Of a stretch of DNA of 64,000 nucleotides, positions 1 to 10,056 are shown one piece after another. Position 1 is the first letter of the stretch. Each line of letters starts with the position of its first letter. Made by a program: the position numbers and the translations under genes. The stretch covers positions 2,790,001 to 2,854,000 of the forward strand of contig NC_019966.1 of the NCBI RefSeq assembly GCF_000328565.1. Direction: 5' to 3'. Source of the DNA: Mycobacterium sp. JS623. Its GTDB lineage: Bacteria; Actinomycetota; Actinomycetes; Mycobacteriales; Mycobacteriaceae. The notes beneath the pieces were generated by a model that saw only the letters and a program-made list of their open reading frames with translations, was not told where the DNA came from and made no database searches.

Positions 1-1927
1 CCATGACAAGACCTTCGCGACGCGGGTCTGCGCCACCGTTCCACCCCCCACTGTCGCGCACGATCGCCGACAGCCCACTGGACTGGTCGGCGATGTCGAC
101 TTGATGGCCAAGCTGGCGTAGGCCTTGCACCAGTGGATCGTGGTCGCCGTTGTCGGCCGTGTCGATCGCGGGATGTTCACCGCCGACATTGGTCTTCGGC
201 GAGTTCGCCGCACCGAAATCCACCGCTGATACCGCCTGTTGCGGATTCAGGCCCCAATCAATCATTCCGACAAGGGTTTTCACGACGAACTGGATGATGA
301 CGGACCCGCCAGGTGACCCCGTCACTGCGTACAACGTCCGCTTCGACTGGCCCGGATCGGTCGGGTTGAACACCAGTGTGGGCGCCATCGAGCTGCGTGG
401 TCGCTTACCTGGCTGCACCCGGTTGGCCACCGGCACCCCGTCCTTATCCGGTTCCGCGGAGAAGTCGGTGAGCTGATTGTTGAGGATGAACCCGTCCACC
501 ATGTGAAACGAGCCGAATGCCGATTCCACCGTGGTGGTCATCGACGCCGCGTTGCCCTGGGCATCGATGATGCTGATCTGGCTGGTGCCGTGTTCAGGTA
601 TCGGCGGGGCGGGCGGCGTCGGTGGGCCGAACTCGCCCGGCTTCGCGGTGCCCATGGTGTGCTGCTCGGAAATCAATGCAGCTCGGCCTGCGAGGTAATC
701 ACTGCCAAGAAGTGTCTCCGGTGAGCCACCCGGCAGGGGCACGAAATCGGTGTCGGCAACGTACTTGTCGCGGTCGGCGTAGGCCAGCCGTTCGGCTTCG
801 GAGATCAGGTGCACACCCATCACTGTTGGCTTGCCGCCGTTCAGGTCGACGTCGGTGGGTTTGTGATCAGCCATCGGGAAATGTTCGAGCATGGCCAGTG
901 TCGCCGCCACCGCGATGCCACCAGAGGAGGGGGGCGGCATGCCGCAAATTTCCTTGCCGCGGTAGGCCGTACAGAGAGGTTCGCGTTTCTTGGCGGTGTA
1001 GCGCGACAGGTCGTCGAGCGTCATCACGCTTGGGGTACGGCCGCCGCTGGTGTCGACCGAAGCGGCCACGATGGCCCGCGCGAGATCGCCGGTGTAGAAG
1101 GACTCCGGATCGGATGCGATGACGCCCAACGTCTTTGAGTAGGCCGGGTTGGTGAGTTTGATGCCCGACGCCTTCGGGCTGCCGTCGGGGTTCAGGAAGT
1201 AGGCCGAGGCGTTCGGATCCACCTTCAGCTTCGGGGCGCCGTCGGCGATCGCGGCGGCCAGCCGCGGGCTGATGTCGAAGCCGTCGTCTGCCATCGACGC
1301 CGCGGGACTGAACAGATCACGCCATGGGGTCTTGCCATGCTCGGTGTGGACGGCCTGCAGCAGCCGGAGGATTCCGGGCACGCCGATGGACCGCCCCGAG
1401 CCGCGGGCATCGGGTTTGGGCTCGGTGCGGTCGGCATCGGAGATCCAGCGCAGGTAATTCTCGGTGGCGGCCATCGGCGCCGTCTCGCGGCCGTCATAGG
1501 CCTGCACCGTGCCGGTCGCGGCGTCGTAATACAGCAGGAAGCCGCCGCCACCGATGCCAGAGGACTGCGGCTCGACCAGGCCAAGCACCGCCTGCGCAGT
1601 GACGAGTGCATCGGCGGCGGTTCCACCTTTGTCGAGCACCTCGCAGGCCGCCCGCGTGGCCAGCGGATTGGCGGTAACGGCGGCATAGTGCGACGTCCGA
1701 ACCGCCGTCATGTCTTTGCGGTAGCCGGTGGCGACCTCGGGGTTGGTCGAGATGTTCGTGGAGGTGGTGGCCGACCCCGAGGCCGGCGCCGCGGACGTCT
1801 TGGGAGCCGGTGTCCCGTTCGCGACGATCGAACAAGGGCCAGCCTTGGTGGCCGGTGGCGTCGTCTCCTCGGCGGCACATCCGGCCAGAACCAAGATCAC
1901 TGCTGCGAGCGGTGCCAGGATCCGCAT
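1..1927 (-). CDS. ggt: Gamma-glutamyltransferase, lipoprotein (3' end cut by window edge)
   Basis: Gamma-glutamyltransferases cleave glutathione and other gamma-glutamyl compounds outside the cytoplasm. Translation from the ATG at 1927 gives a short hydrophobic signal with the lipobox LAGC (Cys17), so the protein is probably lipid-anchored on the outer face of the membrane. The nucleophilic threonine that becomes the new N-terminus after self-cleavage lies in HGTSQISI (about Thr448). Further family blocks are QSSGIGGGGF near the start, GKRPRSSMAPT, and a C-terminal GGWNGGADPRREG. This last motif normally sits just before the end of the protein, so only the last few residues and the stop should lie beyond base 1. 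It is transcribed divergently from uvrC. M. tuberculosis has two paralogues (GgtA, GgtB); the lipobox resembles GgtB, but I do not assign the paralogue. Confidence 0.93.
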   Translation of the reverse strand, partial: MRILAPLAAVILVLAGCAAEETTPPATKAGPCSIVANGTPAPKTSAAPASGSATTSTNISTNPEVATGYRKDMTAVRTSHYAAVTANPLATRAACEVLDKGGTAADALVTAQAVLGLVEPQSSGIGGGGFLLYYDAATGTVQAYDGRETAPMAATENYLRWISDADRTEPKPDARGSGRSIGVPGILRLLQAVHTEHGKTPWRDLFSPAASMADDGFDISPRLAAAIADGAPKLKVDPNASAYFLNPDGSPKASGIKLTNPAYSKTLGVIASDPESFYTGDLARAIVAASVDTSGGRTPSVMTLDDLSRYTAKKREPLCTAYRGKEICGMPPPSSGGIAVAATLAMLEHFPMADHKPTDVDLNGGKPTVMGVHLISEAERLAYADRDKYVADTDFVPLPGGSPETLLGSDYLAGRAALISEQHTMGTAKPGEFGPPTPPAPPIPEHGTSQISIIDAQGNAASMTTTVESAFGSFHMVDGFILNNQLTDFSAEPDKDGVPVANRVQPGKRPRSSMAPTLVFNPTDPGQSKRTLYAVTGSPGGSVIIQFVVKTLVGMIDWGLNPQQAVSAVDFGAANSPKTNVGGEHPAIDTADNGDHDPLVQGLRQLGHQVDIADQSSGLSAIVRDSGGWNGGADPRREGLVM

Positions 1928-2039
1928 CACTCGACGGTAGTTGATCGGAGCCGCCTCGGTAACTCCCCGAGTCGTCCCCACGCTTCGCGGTGGGCCCAGC
2001 CGCCCTGCCTGCCGGACCGGCGGCAGTAACCTGGAATCC

Positions 2040-4022
2040 GTGCCCGATCCAGCGACGTACCGGCCTGCCGCCGGATCGATTCCGGTCGAGCCGGGCGTTT
2101 ACCGGTTCCGGGATCCGCACGGCCGGGTCATCTACGTCGGCAAGGCCAAGAGCTTGCGCAGCCGGCTGAACTCGTACTTCGCAGACATCGCCGGCCTGGC
2201 ACCGCGCACCCGGCAGATGGTGATGGCTGCGGGCAGCGTCGAGTGGACGGTGGTGACCACCGAAGTCGAGGCGCTGCAGCTGGAATACAACTGGATCAAA
2301 GAGTTCGATCCCCGGTTCAACATCCGCTACCGCGACGACAAGTCGTATCCGGTGCTGGCCGTCACGCTGAACGAGGAGTATCCGCGGCTGATGGTGTACC
2401 GCGGCTCCAGGCGCAAAGGCGTTCGCTACTTCGGGCCGTATTCGCATGCCTGGGCAATCCGGGAGACCCTCGACTTACTGACCCGGGTGTTTCCTGCCCG
2501 CACGTGTTCTGCGGGAGTATTCAAGCGGCACAGGCAAATCGGACGTCCGTGTTTACTGGGGTACATCGACAAGTGTTCGGCGCCGTGCGTCGAGCGGGTC
2601 AGCGCTGACGAGCATCGTCAGATCGTCAACGACTTCTGTGATTTTCTGGCAGGCAAGACCGACCGGCTGGCCCGCGACATGGAACAGCAGATGAACGAGG
2701 CGGCCGCAGAACTCGACTTCGAGCGCGCTGCCCGGTTACGGGACAATATTTCCGCGCTCAAACGCGCGCTGGAAAAGCAGGCCGTCGTATTCGGCGACGG
2801 CACCGACGCCGACGTGGTGGCGTTCGCCGACGACGAACTCGAAGCAGCCGTTCAGGTGTTCCATGTCCGTGGCGGACGTGTTCGGGGTCAGCGCGGGTGG
2901 ATCGTCGAAAAGTCCGGTGAGCCAGGGGAATCCGGTGAGAGCCAGCTTGTCGAGCAGTTCCTGACGCAGTTCTATGGCGATCAGGTCGAACTGGATGGCG
3001 CAGCCGACGAGTCGCTCAACCCGGTACCGCGCCAGGTGCTGGTGCCATGCCTGCCTGACAACTCCGACCAGCTGGCGACCTGGCTGTCGCAGCTGCGGGG
3101 ATCGCAGGTTTCACTGCGAGTGCCGCGCCGCGGTGACAAGCGTGCGCTTGCCGAGACCGTGAAGCGCAACGCGCAGGATGCGCTGACCCAGCACAAGCTG
3201 AAGCGCGCAGGCGATTTCACCGCGAGAACCGCTGCGCTGCAAAGCATTCAGGACGCACTCGGGTTGGCCGATGCGCCGCTGCGAATCGAATGCGTAGATA
3301 TCAGCCATGTGATGGGTACTGACGTGGTGGCGTCACTGGTGGTGTTCGAGGACGGGCTGCCACGCAAGTCGGACTATCGGCATTACGCGATCAAGGAGGC
3401 TGCCGGTGAAGGTCGCTCCGACGACGTGGCGTCGATCGCGGAGGTGACGCGACGCCGCTTCTACCGTCACCTGCACGACACCCAGCATCCGACTGAGCTT
3501 GCGCCAGAAGGAAAGTCGCGTAAGTTCGCCTATCCGCCCAACCTGTTTGTGGTCGACGGCGGCGCGCCGCAAGTCAACGCTGCGCAGGCGGCGCTCGATG
3601 AATTGGGAGTCGCGGACGTGGCTGTTATCGGGTTGGCCAAGCGGCTGGAGGAGGTGTGGGTGCCGTCAGAGCCGGACCCTGTGATCATGCCCCGCAACAG
3701 CGAGGGGCTTTATCTGTTGCAGCGGGTGCGTGATGAAGCACACCGGTTCGCGATCGCCTATCACCGCAGCAAGCGCTCGAAGCGGATGACCGCGTCTGCG
3801 CTCGACTCGGTGCGCGGGCTCGGGGAACACCGGCGTAAGGCGCTGGTCACGCACTTCGGCTCGGTGGCCCGGCTGAAGCAGGCCAGCGTCGAGGAGATCA
3901 CTGCGGTGCCTGGGATCGGCGTGGCAACGGCCAAGGCGGTGCTGGAGGCGCTCGGCGTACCGCCCGATTCCGAAGCGCCCGCCCCCGTCATCGGCAATGA
4001 TCAGACCAGGGCATCGGGATGA
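2040..4022 (+). CDS. uvrC: Excinuclease ABC subunit C
   Basis: UvrC makes the dual incisions around a DNA lesion in UvrABC nucleotide excision repair. The N-terminal GIY-YIG domain is visible ([19 protein letters not shown]). It is followed by a UvrB-binding UVR motif ([10 protein letters not shown], about residue 220), an RNase H-like domain with [12 protein letters not shown], and C-terminal helix-hairpin-helix motifs ([12 protein letters not shown]). I chose the GTG at 2040 (VPDPATYRP) because it matches the usual mycobacterial N-terminus; the frame is open upstream to 1941 but that extension does not look conserved. The product is 660 residues, a normal length. The stop overlaps the rapZ start (ATGA), giving a coupled uvrC-rapZ-yvcK-whiA operon. 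Confidence 0.97.
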   Translation: MPDPATYRPAAGSIPVEPGVYRFRDPHGRVIYVGKAKSLRSRLNSYFADIAGLAPRTRQMVMAAGSVEWTVVTTEVEALQLEYNWIKEFDPRFNIRYRDDKSYPVLAVTLNEEYPRLMVYRGSRRKGVRYFGPYSHAWAIRETLDLLTRVFPARTCSAGVFKRHRQIGRPCLLGYIDKCSAPCVERVSADEHRQIVNDFCDFLAGKTDRLARDMEQQMNEAAAELDFERAARLRDNISALKRALEKQAVVFGDGTDADVVAFADDELEAAVQVFHVRGGRVRGQRGWIVEKSGEPGESGESQLVEQFLTQFYGDQVELDGAADESLNPVPRQVLVPCLPDNSDQLATWLSQLRGSQVSLRVPRRGDKRALAETVKRNAQDALTQHKLKRAGDFTARTAALQSIQDALGLADAPLRIECVDISHVMGTDVVASLVVFEDGLPRKSDYRHYAIKEAAGEGRSDDVASIAEVTRRRFYRHLHDTQHPTELAPEGKSRKFAYPPNLFVVDGGAPQVNAAQAALDELGVADVAVIGLAKRLEEVWVPSEPDPVIMPRNSEGLYLLQRVRDEAHRFAIAYHRSKRSKRMTASALDSVRGLGEHRRKALVTHFGSVARLKQASVEEITAVPGIGVATAKAVLEALGVPPDSEAPAPVIGNDQTRASG

Positions 4023-4924
4023 CGGAGCATATGCACGAGGAACTGCGCGCTAGCGCCGGCGACACCGGTATCGATGTTGTCCTGGTCACCGGGTTGTCGG
4101 GTGCGGGGCGTGGCACGGCGGCGAAGGTGCTGGAGGACCTCGGCTGGTATGTCGCGGACAACCTGCCACCCGAGCTGATCGCCCAGATGGTCGAACTGGG
4201 TCTGGCGGCGGGTTCTCGCATCACGCAGCTCGCGGTGGTGATGGATGTGCGGTCCCGTGGCTTCACCGGCGACCTGGATTGGGTGCGCACCGATTTGGCC
4301 ACGCGGGGCATTTCTCCGAGGGTGTTGTTCCTTGAAGCCTCCGACGACATCCTGGTGCGCCGGTATGAGCAGAACCGACGCAGTCATCCGTTGCAGGGCA
4401 ACCAGACTCTGGCCGAAGGCATCGCGGCGGAACGGCAGATGCTCGCGCCGTTGCGCGCGGTAGCAGACCTGGTGATCGACACGTCCAAGTTGTCTGTGCC
4501 TGCGCTGCGCGAAAGCATCGAGCGCGCGTTCGGCGGCGAGACCATCGCCCAGACCAGTGTGACCGTCGAGTCGTTCGGGTATAAATACGGGCTGCCGATG
4601 GACGCCGACACCGTGATGGACGTTCGGTTCCTGCCGAACCCGCACTGGGTGGATGAGCTGCGGCCGCACACCGGCCAGCACCCGGCGGTGCGGGACTACG
4701 TGCTCGGACAGCCGGGCGCCGCGGAGTTCTTGGATACCTACCATCAGCTGCTGGACGTCGTGATCGAAGGCTATCGCCGGGAAGGGAAGCGCTACATGAC
4801 CGTTGCCATCGGCTGCACCGGCGGCAAGCACCGCAGTGTCGCGATGGCCGAGGCGCTGGCATCGCGACTGCAGGACGATGAGCTCACGGTGCGGGTGCTG
4901 CACCGGGATCTGGGCCGCGAATGA
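4019..4924 (+). CDS. rapZ: RapZ/YvcJ-family nucleotide-binding protein
   Basis: This is a P-loop protein of the RapZ (YvcJ) family; the M. tuberculosis orthologue is Rv1421. The Walker A motif is GLSGAGRG near residue 23. The C-terminal domain has the family blocks [24 protein letters not shown] and [11 protein letters not shown], the latter near residue 264. In enterobacteria RapZ is an RNA-binding adaptor controlling glucosamine-6-phosphate synthase; in Gram-positives the role is less clear and NTP hydrolysis has been reported. At 301 residues it is full length. It overlaps uvrC and yvcK by 4 nt each (ATGA), so all are probably translated from one mRNA. Confidence 0.95.
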   Translation: MTEHMHEELRASAGDTGIDVVLVTGLSGAGRGTAAKVLEDLGWYVADNLPPELIAQMVELGLAAGSRITQLAVVMDVRSRGFTGDLDWVRTDLATRGISPRVLFLEASDDILVRRYEQNRRSHPLQGNQTLAEGIAAERQMLAPLRAVADLVIDTSKLSVPALRESIERAFGGETIAQTSVTVESFGYKYGLPMDADTVMDVRFLPNPHWVDELRPHTGQHPAVRDYVLGQPGAAEFLDTYHQLLDVVIEGYRREGKRYMTVAIGCTGGKHRSVAMAEALASRLQDDELTVRVLHRDLGRE

Positions 4925-5946
4925 GCCCACGGATTGTCGCACTCGGTGGCGGGCACGGGCTCTACGCCACGCTGTCTGCCGCCCGTCGGCTCAGTCCGCA
5001 CGTGACCGCGGTGGTCACGGTCGCCGACGACGGCGGATCGTCGGGCCGGTTGCGTAGCGAGCTCGATGTGGTGCCACCGGGTGATCTGCGAATGGCATTG
5101 GCGGCGTTGGCATCTGACAGCCCTCATGGCCGACTGTGGGCGACCATCATTCAGCATCGATTCGGCGGCAGCGGCGCGTTGGCCGGCCACCCGATTGGCA
5201 ACCTGATGCTGGCGGGGCTCAACGAGGTGCTGGCCGATCCGGTGGCGGCGCTCGACGAACTCGCCCGTGTCCTCGGCGTCAAGGGCCGGGTGTTGCCGAT
5301 GTGCCCGATGGGGTTGAGCATCGAGGCCGACGTGTCGGGCCTCGAGTCGGATCCGCGGATGTTCCGGGTGATCCGCGGACAGGTGGCGATCGCCACCACC
5401 GTCGGTCAGGTGCGACGGGTGCGGCTGCAGCCCGCGGATCCGCCAGCCACCCGCCAGGCGGTCGACGCAATCATGTCCGCAGATCTGGTGGTGCTTGGCC
5501 CCGGCTCGTGGTTCACCAGCGTGATCCCACACGTGCTGGTGCCGCAGTTGGCGGCGGCGCTGCAGGCCACGACGGCGCGACGGGCGCTGGTGCTGAACCT
5601 GGTAGCCGAGCCGGGGGAGACGGCGGGCTTTTCGGTGGAGCGGCACATCCATGTGCTCGCCCAGCATGCGCCGGGGTTCTCGGTGCACGACATCATCGTC
5701 GACTCCAGCCGGGTGCCCAGCGAACGCGAACGCGAGCAGTTGCGTCGGACCGCTACCATCCTCAATGCCGAAGTTGAGTTTGCTGAGGTGTCCAGACCTG
5801 GTACACCTTTACATGACCCGGCGAGGTTGGCTGCGGCTCTGGAGGGTGTACGTGTACGTGGGGTGGCCCCGACGCCGAACATCCAGGAGCCGACCGTGCC
5901 CACACCGACAGTGAACGGACCGAGAGGTGACGACCCGTGGCGATGA
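4921..5946 (+). CDS. yvcK: YvcK/CuvA-family gluconeogenesis and cell-shape factor
   Basis: YvcK proteins have a CofD-like nucleotide-sugar-binding fold. They are needed for normal morphology and growth on gluconeogenic carbon; the mycobacterial protein (CuvA, Rv1422) is reported to act in cell-wall metabolism. Diagnostic blocks are the N-terminal [21 protein letters not shown] near residue 40, GHPIGNL near residue 90, and [15 protein letters not shown] near residue 196. The tail after about residue 310 is proline/threonine-rich and of low complexity ([17 protein letters not shown]), as in other mycobacterial versions where regulatory phosphorylation has been described. The start overlaps rapZ and the end overlaps whiA by 10 nt. 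Confidence 0.95.
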   Translation: MSPRIVALGGGHGLYATLSAARRLSPHVTAVVTVADDGGSSGRLRSELDVVPPGDLRMALAALASDSPHGRLWATIIQHRFGGSGALAGHPIGNLMLAGLNEVLADPVAALDELARVLGVKGRVLPMCPMGLSIEADVSGLESDPRMFRVIRGQVAIATTVGQVRRVRLQPADPPATRQAVDAIMSADLVVLGPGSWFTSVIPHVLVPQLAAALQATTARRALVLNLVAEPGETAGFSVERHIHVLAQHAPGFSVHDIIVDSSRVPSEREREQLRRTATILNAEVEFAEVSRPGTPLHDPARLAAALEGVRVRGVAPTPNIQEPTVPTPTVNGPRGDDPWR

Positions 5947-6920
5947 CGGCCGAGGTCAAGGACGAGCTGAGCCGGCTGGCGGTCAACTCCGTGAGCGCCC
6001 GTCGTGCCGAGGTGGCGTCCTTGCTGCGCTTTGCGGGCGGCCTGCACATCGTGTCCGGACGCGTGGTGGTGGAGGCCGAGGTCGACCTCGGGATCATCGC
6101 AAGACGGCTGCGCAAGGACATCTACGACCTGTACGGCTACAACGCGGTGGTGCACGTGCTCTCAGCCAGCGGCATCCGCAAGAGCACGCGCTACGTGGTG
6201 CGGGTGGCCAAAGACGGGGAAGCGTTGGCCAGGCAAACAGGCCTGCTCGATCTGCGCGGCCGACCGGTGCGAGGACTTCCCGCGCAGGTGGTCGGCGGTA
6301 GCGTCGCTGATGCCGAAGCCGCTTGGCGCGGAGCGTTTTTGGCGCACGGTTCGCTGACCGAACCAGGCCGGTCGTCAGCGCTGGAGGTCAGTTGTCCGGG
6401 GCCGGAGGCGGCGCTGGCTTTGGTTGGCGCGGCGCGACGGTTGGGGGTTAGCGCTAAGGCGCGTGAGGTTCGCGGCAGTGACCGCGTCGTGGTGCGCGAT
6501 GGCGAGGCCATCGGGGCGTTGCTGACGCGAATGGGCGCCCAGGACACCCGGCTGACGTGGGAAGAGCGCCGGATGCGCCGCGAGGTGCGGGCGACGGCGA
6601 ATCGGCTGGCCAACTTCGACGACGCCAATCTGCGGCGGTCAGCGCGCGCGGCGGTGGCGGCGGCGGCCCGGGTGGAGCGGGCTCTGCAGATCCTCGGCGA
6701 CACCGTGCCCGATCATCTGGCCGCAGCGGGGAAGCTGCGCGTCGAGCACCGGCAGGCGTCGCTGGAGGAGCTGGGTCGGCTTGCTGATCCGCCGATGACG
6801 AAAGATGCTGTGGCAGGCCGGATTCGACGCTTGCTGTCGATGGCCGACCGTAAGGCCAAGCAGGACGGCATTCCCGATACCGAGTCTGCCGTCACGCCTG
6901 ATCTACTCGAGGACGCCTAG
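5937..6920 (+). CDS. whiA: WhiA, sporulation/cell-division transcription factor
   Basis: WhiA combines a LAGLIDADG-homing-endonuclease-like domain, which has lost nuclease activity, with a C-terminal helix-turn-helix. In streptomycetes it works with WhiB to control septation and sporulation genes; its mycobacterial role is less defined. The sequence shows the conserved N-terminus ([11 protein letters not shown]), the LAGLIDADG-like core ([17 protein letters not shown], residues about 130-150), and the C-terminal HTH ([29 protein letters not shown]). The start is GTG 5937 inside the end of yvcK. The 327-residue length is normal. It is the last gene of the coupled operon. Confidence 0.96.
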   Translation: MAMTAEVKDELSRLAVNSVSARRAEVASLLRFAGGLHIVSGRVVVEAEVDLGIIARRLRKDIYDLYGYNAVVHVLSASGIRKSTRYVVRVAKDGEALARQTGLLDLRGRPVRGLPAQVVGGSVADAEAAWRGAFLAHGSLTEPGRSSALEVSCPGPEAALALVGAARRLGVSAKAREVRGSDRVVVRDGEAIGALLTRMGAQDTRLTWEERRMRREVRATANRLANFDDANLRRSARAAVAAAARVERALQILGDTVPDHLAAAGKLRVEHRQASLEELGRLADPPMTKDAVAGRIRRLLSMADRKAKQDGIPDTESAVTPDLLEDA

Positions 6921-7020
6921 CCGGCGCTTGTTCGCCCGAAATTGCACTGAGGGTCGTGATTTCGATCGAAGCACGACCGTAGATGCAATCTTGCGACGAG
7001 GCCTGGCCCGCTCAGCCTTG

Positions 7021-7272
7021 CTACCCGGCGGTTGGCGGCTCGGGCTGCGGGTTGAAACCACGGATGAGGCCGGGCTTCAGCACCGGCACGCCCGGCGGGT
7101 CGGGTTGCGGGTTGAAGCCGCGGATGACACCGCGATCGGTGATGGGCGAGGTGGCGACCTTGCCGGGCGGGTCCGGCTGCGGGTTGAAGGCCTGAGCCGT
7201 GCCCACGCTCAGCCCCAGGCCTGCGAGCGCGATGCCGCCTGACAGTAGTGCCCCTACGACGATCTTCTTCAT
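7021..7272 (-). CDS. Small secreted peptide with three FNPQPDPP repeats
   Basis: An 83-residue exported protein. The N-terminus is a clear Sec signal peptide: MKK, a hydrophobic stretch to about residue 22, then GTAQA, with predicted cleavage after Ala28. The mature chain would begin exactly with the first repeat. FNPQPDPP occurs at residues 29-36 and 53-60, with FNPQPEPP at 73-80. Copies two and three are both preceded by an I-R-G triplet. An AGGGGA ribosome-binding site lies 5 nt before the ATG. Proline-rich FNPQPDPP peptides recur in environmental mycobacteria, but I know of no assigned function. There are no cysteines in the mature part. It is transcribed divergently from the cyclase operon. 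Confidence 0.85.
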   Translation of the reverse strand: MKKIVVGALLSGGIALAGLGLSVGTAQAFNPQPDPPGKVATSPITDRGVIRGFNPQPDPPGVPVLKPGLIRGFNPQPEPPTAG

Positions 7273-7404
7273 TTTGTTCCCCTTGGTGTGAAGTTCCCGG
7301 TCCCCCCGGGTTGGTCTAAAGCTTCCGAGGTGTGCCTTGGCGGATCCTTGGCGGCAAGTGGAATCGCGTGAATATCTGATCGACCTCGTGTTCTATGAGA
7401 TTCT

Positions 7405-10056
7405 GTGCGGGTGTCCGCGGGGGGACCGCCTTCTGGCGTTGTCACGTTTCTGTTCACCGATATCGAGGGTTCGACGCGTCGGTGGGAGGCAGACGCGGCT
7501 GCGATGCGGGTGGCGCTGCTGGCGCATGACGACGTGTTGCACACCGCAATTGAGGCGCATGACGGTTTTCTGTTCAGCCACACCGGAGATGGCGTCGTAG
7601 CGGCGTTCGCGTCGCCCAAGGCGGCCGTTGACGCGGCGATCGATGCGCAGCGCGAGTTGGAGTTACCGGTGCGGATGGGCATCGCCACGGGGGAGGCCGA
7701 ACTGCGAGATGGGGATTATTTCGGCACCGTGCTCAACCGCGCCGCGCGGGTGATGGCGGCCGGGCATGGCGGTCAAGTGCTGGTGGCGGACTCAACGGCA
7801 GTCCTGCTGAGCGGGGTGGAGCTACAGAACCTCGGCCCGCGACGCCTGAAGGATCTGCCGAATCCCATCACGATCTTCCAGCTGAACGCGCCGGGTCTGC
7901 GGACGAACTTCCCGGCGCTCCGCACCCTTGACAGAAATCCGGGCAACCTCCGGCCGGCAGCCACCAGCTTCATCGGCCGCGGAGGCGAGGTCGCCAATGT
8001 GCAGGCGGCGCTTCGGGCTCATCGTTTGGTCACCCTGACAGGTGTCGGAGGAGTGGGCAAGACCCGGCTCGCACTTGAGGCGGCGGCGCAACTCGTCGGT
8101 GAGTTTCCCGACGGGGTATGGGTTTTCGAGCTGGCGGCAGTGACAGATCCCGCAGCGATTCCCGACGCGGTAGCCGCAGTGTTGAGCATCACTCAACAGC
8201 CCGGCATGACCGTAAGCGAAAGCGTGGCCGCGGCTTTGGAGGGCCGGGTTCGGTTGTTGGTATTCGACAACTGTGAGCACGTGCTGGACGCGACGGCCGA
8301 TCTCATCGGGGCGATCCTCGACCGCTCGACGACCGTACGCATTCTGGCCACCAGTCGCGAGGGTTTAAGTGTCGCTAACGAGCAAGTCTGGCCGGTGAAA
8401 TCGCTGGATACAGTTGCGGCCGGCCACTTGTTCGCCGAACGTGCTTACAGTGTGGCGCCGGCCCTTTCGGCAGAAGACGAGGAAGCCGTCACGGAGATCT
8501 GCCAGCGCCTCGACGGCATCCCATTGGCAATCGAGTTGGCGGCTTCGCGCATTTCGTCGATGACCGCGGTCGACGTCCGCGATCGACTCGATCAACGTTT
8601 CAAGTTGCTGGTGGGTACTCGGCGGGGCGTTGAGCGACACCAGACGCTGCGTCAGGCTGTCCAGTGGTCCTACGACCTTTTGGAAGACGCGGAAAAGGCG
8701 CTGTTGGCGCGGTGTTCGGTCTTCTCTGGCGGATTCGATGTTCAAAGTGCTTGTGCAGTAGCAGGATTCGATGACCGCGACGACTTTGCCGTTCTTGATT
8801 TGCTCGATGCACTGGTACGCAAATCACTGCTTGTCACCGATCGGTCAACGGGCCGAGCCCGGTATTCAATGCTGGAGACCATCCGCCAGTTCGCCGAGGA
8901 ACAACTCGCTAGTCGCGGCGAGGCCGATGAGGCGCGTACTGCACACGCCAGCTACTTTGCGGGGCGCCAAGCAGACATACTCGCGCTGTGGAATAGCCCT
9001 CGTCAGCGCGACGCCTACACGTGGTTCACCAATGAGTTGGCGAATCTCCGCGCCGCGTTTCGGTGGGCTGAGGAACACCGCGACCTCGACTCAGCCACCC
9101 CCATCGCCGTATACGCGGCGTTGCTCGGGACGTTCGTGGAGAACGTAGAACCCATCACCTGGGTGGAGGAGCTCGTCGAGCCCGCACGCGCCGTCGACCA
9201 TCCCGGCCTGACGTCGCTGCACTTGATGGCAACTTGGTGCTGGTCGCTCGGGCGGGTCGAAGAAGCGATCCGCTACAGCGAGGCCGGTCAGAAGCTTCTT
9301 CTCAGCGGCCGCGACGCAGTGCCACCGGGCTTCGAAAGCTGGCTCGCGGGTGTGTTCAACGTGATTGGCCAAGCCGAGCGGACCGCCGCGTGGTCCCGGG
9401 AAATGCTTGCGACCCGTCCAGACCCGTACGCGTTGGCGTCGTCTAGCCTGGTTGCCGCTCTGATGGCATCCGGCGATCACGCGGAGGCAGTCGCCACGGC
9501 CAAGCGCCTAGTTCAAACCGCCGATGCCATCTCAAATCCGTGGGCGCGGACGTATGCATTTCTGGTGTACGGCATGGCCTGTTGCGATAGCGATCCCGTC
9601 AGCGCGCGAGACGCGCTGCGCAGGGGTTTCGTGATTGCTCAAGAAAGCGGCAACCGCTACAACGAATCTCACATCGCAAACGTGCTGGGACGGCTCGAGG
9701 CCTGGTACGGCGACCCCTTGACCGCGATGGGTTATCTCTCTCTGGCCATCCACAACTACCATGACTCAGGCAGTTTCACGGTGATGCGGGTACCCCTTGC
9801 CTCGCTCGCAGCATTGCTCCACCGGATCGGTCGCCACGAAAAGTGCGCAATTATCGCGGGTTACGCGTTCAGTCCCTTCGCTAAAAATTGGGTGCCTGAG
9901 CTCCGCACCGCGATCACCCAACTCCGCGAGGCCCTTGGTGACGAAACCTATGACACGCTCGCCGGCAAGGGGAAATCGATGACCGCCTCCGGCATCGCGG
10001 CGTATGCGTACGACGAAATCGACCACGTTCGAGCAGAACTCGAACGATCGAAATGA
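7405..10056 (+). CDS. Class III cyclase domain / STAND-type ATPase / helical-repeat protein (copy 1)
   Basis: A large regulatory protein of 883 residues. Residues 12-120 form a class III nucleotidyl cyclase domain: metal aspartates Asp19 (FTDIEGST) and Asp62 (TGDG), and the transition-state pair Asn111/Arg115 (NRAAR). The usual purine-selecting Lys three residues before GDG is replaced by Ser58 (FSHTGDG). An NB-ARC/STAND-like ATPase follows, with Walker A GVGGVGKT at 213-220, Walker B LLVFDN near 285, a sensor-like ILATSREGL, and GIPLAIELAASR. The C-terminal ~400 residues look like TPR-like helical repeats. M. tuberculosis relatives (such as Rv1358, Rv2488c) end in a LuxR HTH; none is visible here. 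The start is GTG 7405; nearby GTGs are possible. It overlaps copy 2 by ATGA. Confidence 0.9.
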   Translation: MRVSAGGPPSGVVTFLFTDIEGSTRRWEADAAAMRVALLAHDDVLHTAIEAHDGFLFSHTGDGVVAAFASPKAAVDAAIDAQRELELPVRMGIATGEAELRDGDYFGTVLNRAARVMAAGHGGQVLVADSTAVLLSGVELQNLGPRRLKDLPNPITIFQLNAPGLRTNFPALRTLDRNPGNLRPAATSFIGRGGEVANVQAALRAHRLVTLTGVGGVGKTRLALEAAAQLVGEFPDGVWVFELAAVTDPAAIPDAVAAVLSITQQPGMTVSESVAAALEGRVRLLVFDNCEHVLDATADLIGAILDRSTTVRILATSREGLSVANEQVWPVKSLDTVAAGHLFAERAYSVAPALSAEDEEAVTEICQRLDGIPLAIELAASRISSMTAVDVRDRLDQRFKLLVGTRRGVERHQTLRQAVQWSYDLLEDAEKALLARCSVFSGGFDVQSACAVAGFDDRDDFAVLDLLDALVRKSLLVTDRSTGRARYSMLETIRQFAEEQLASRGEADEARTAHASYFAGRQADILALWNSPRQRDAYTWFTNELANLRAAFRWAEEHRDLDSATPIAVYAALLGTFVENVEPITWVEELVEPARAVDHPGLTSLHLMATWCWSLGRVEEAIRYSEAGQKLLLSGRDAVPPGFESWLAGVFNVIGQAERTAAWSREMLATRPDPYALASSSLVAALMASGDHAEAVATAKRLVQTADAISNPWARTYAFLVYGMACCDSDPVSARDALRRGFVIAQESGNRYNESHIANVLGRLEAWYGDPLTAMGYLSLAIHNYHDSGSFTVMRVPLASLAALLHRIGRHEKCAIIAGYAFSPFAKNWVPELRTAITQLREALGDETYDTLAGKGKSMTASGIAAYAYDEIDHVRAELERSK

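Noticed and set aside
1494..2447. 317-codon minus-strand frame across the ggt start and uvrC
   Set aside because: It is out of frame with ggt, which has a lipobox and catalytic motifs; the frame is a shadow.
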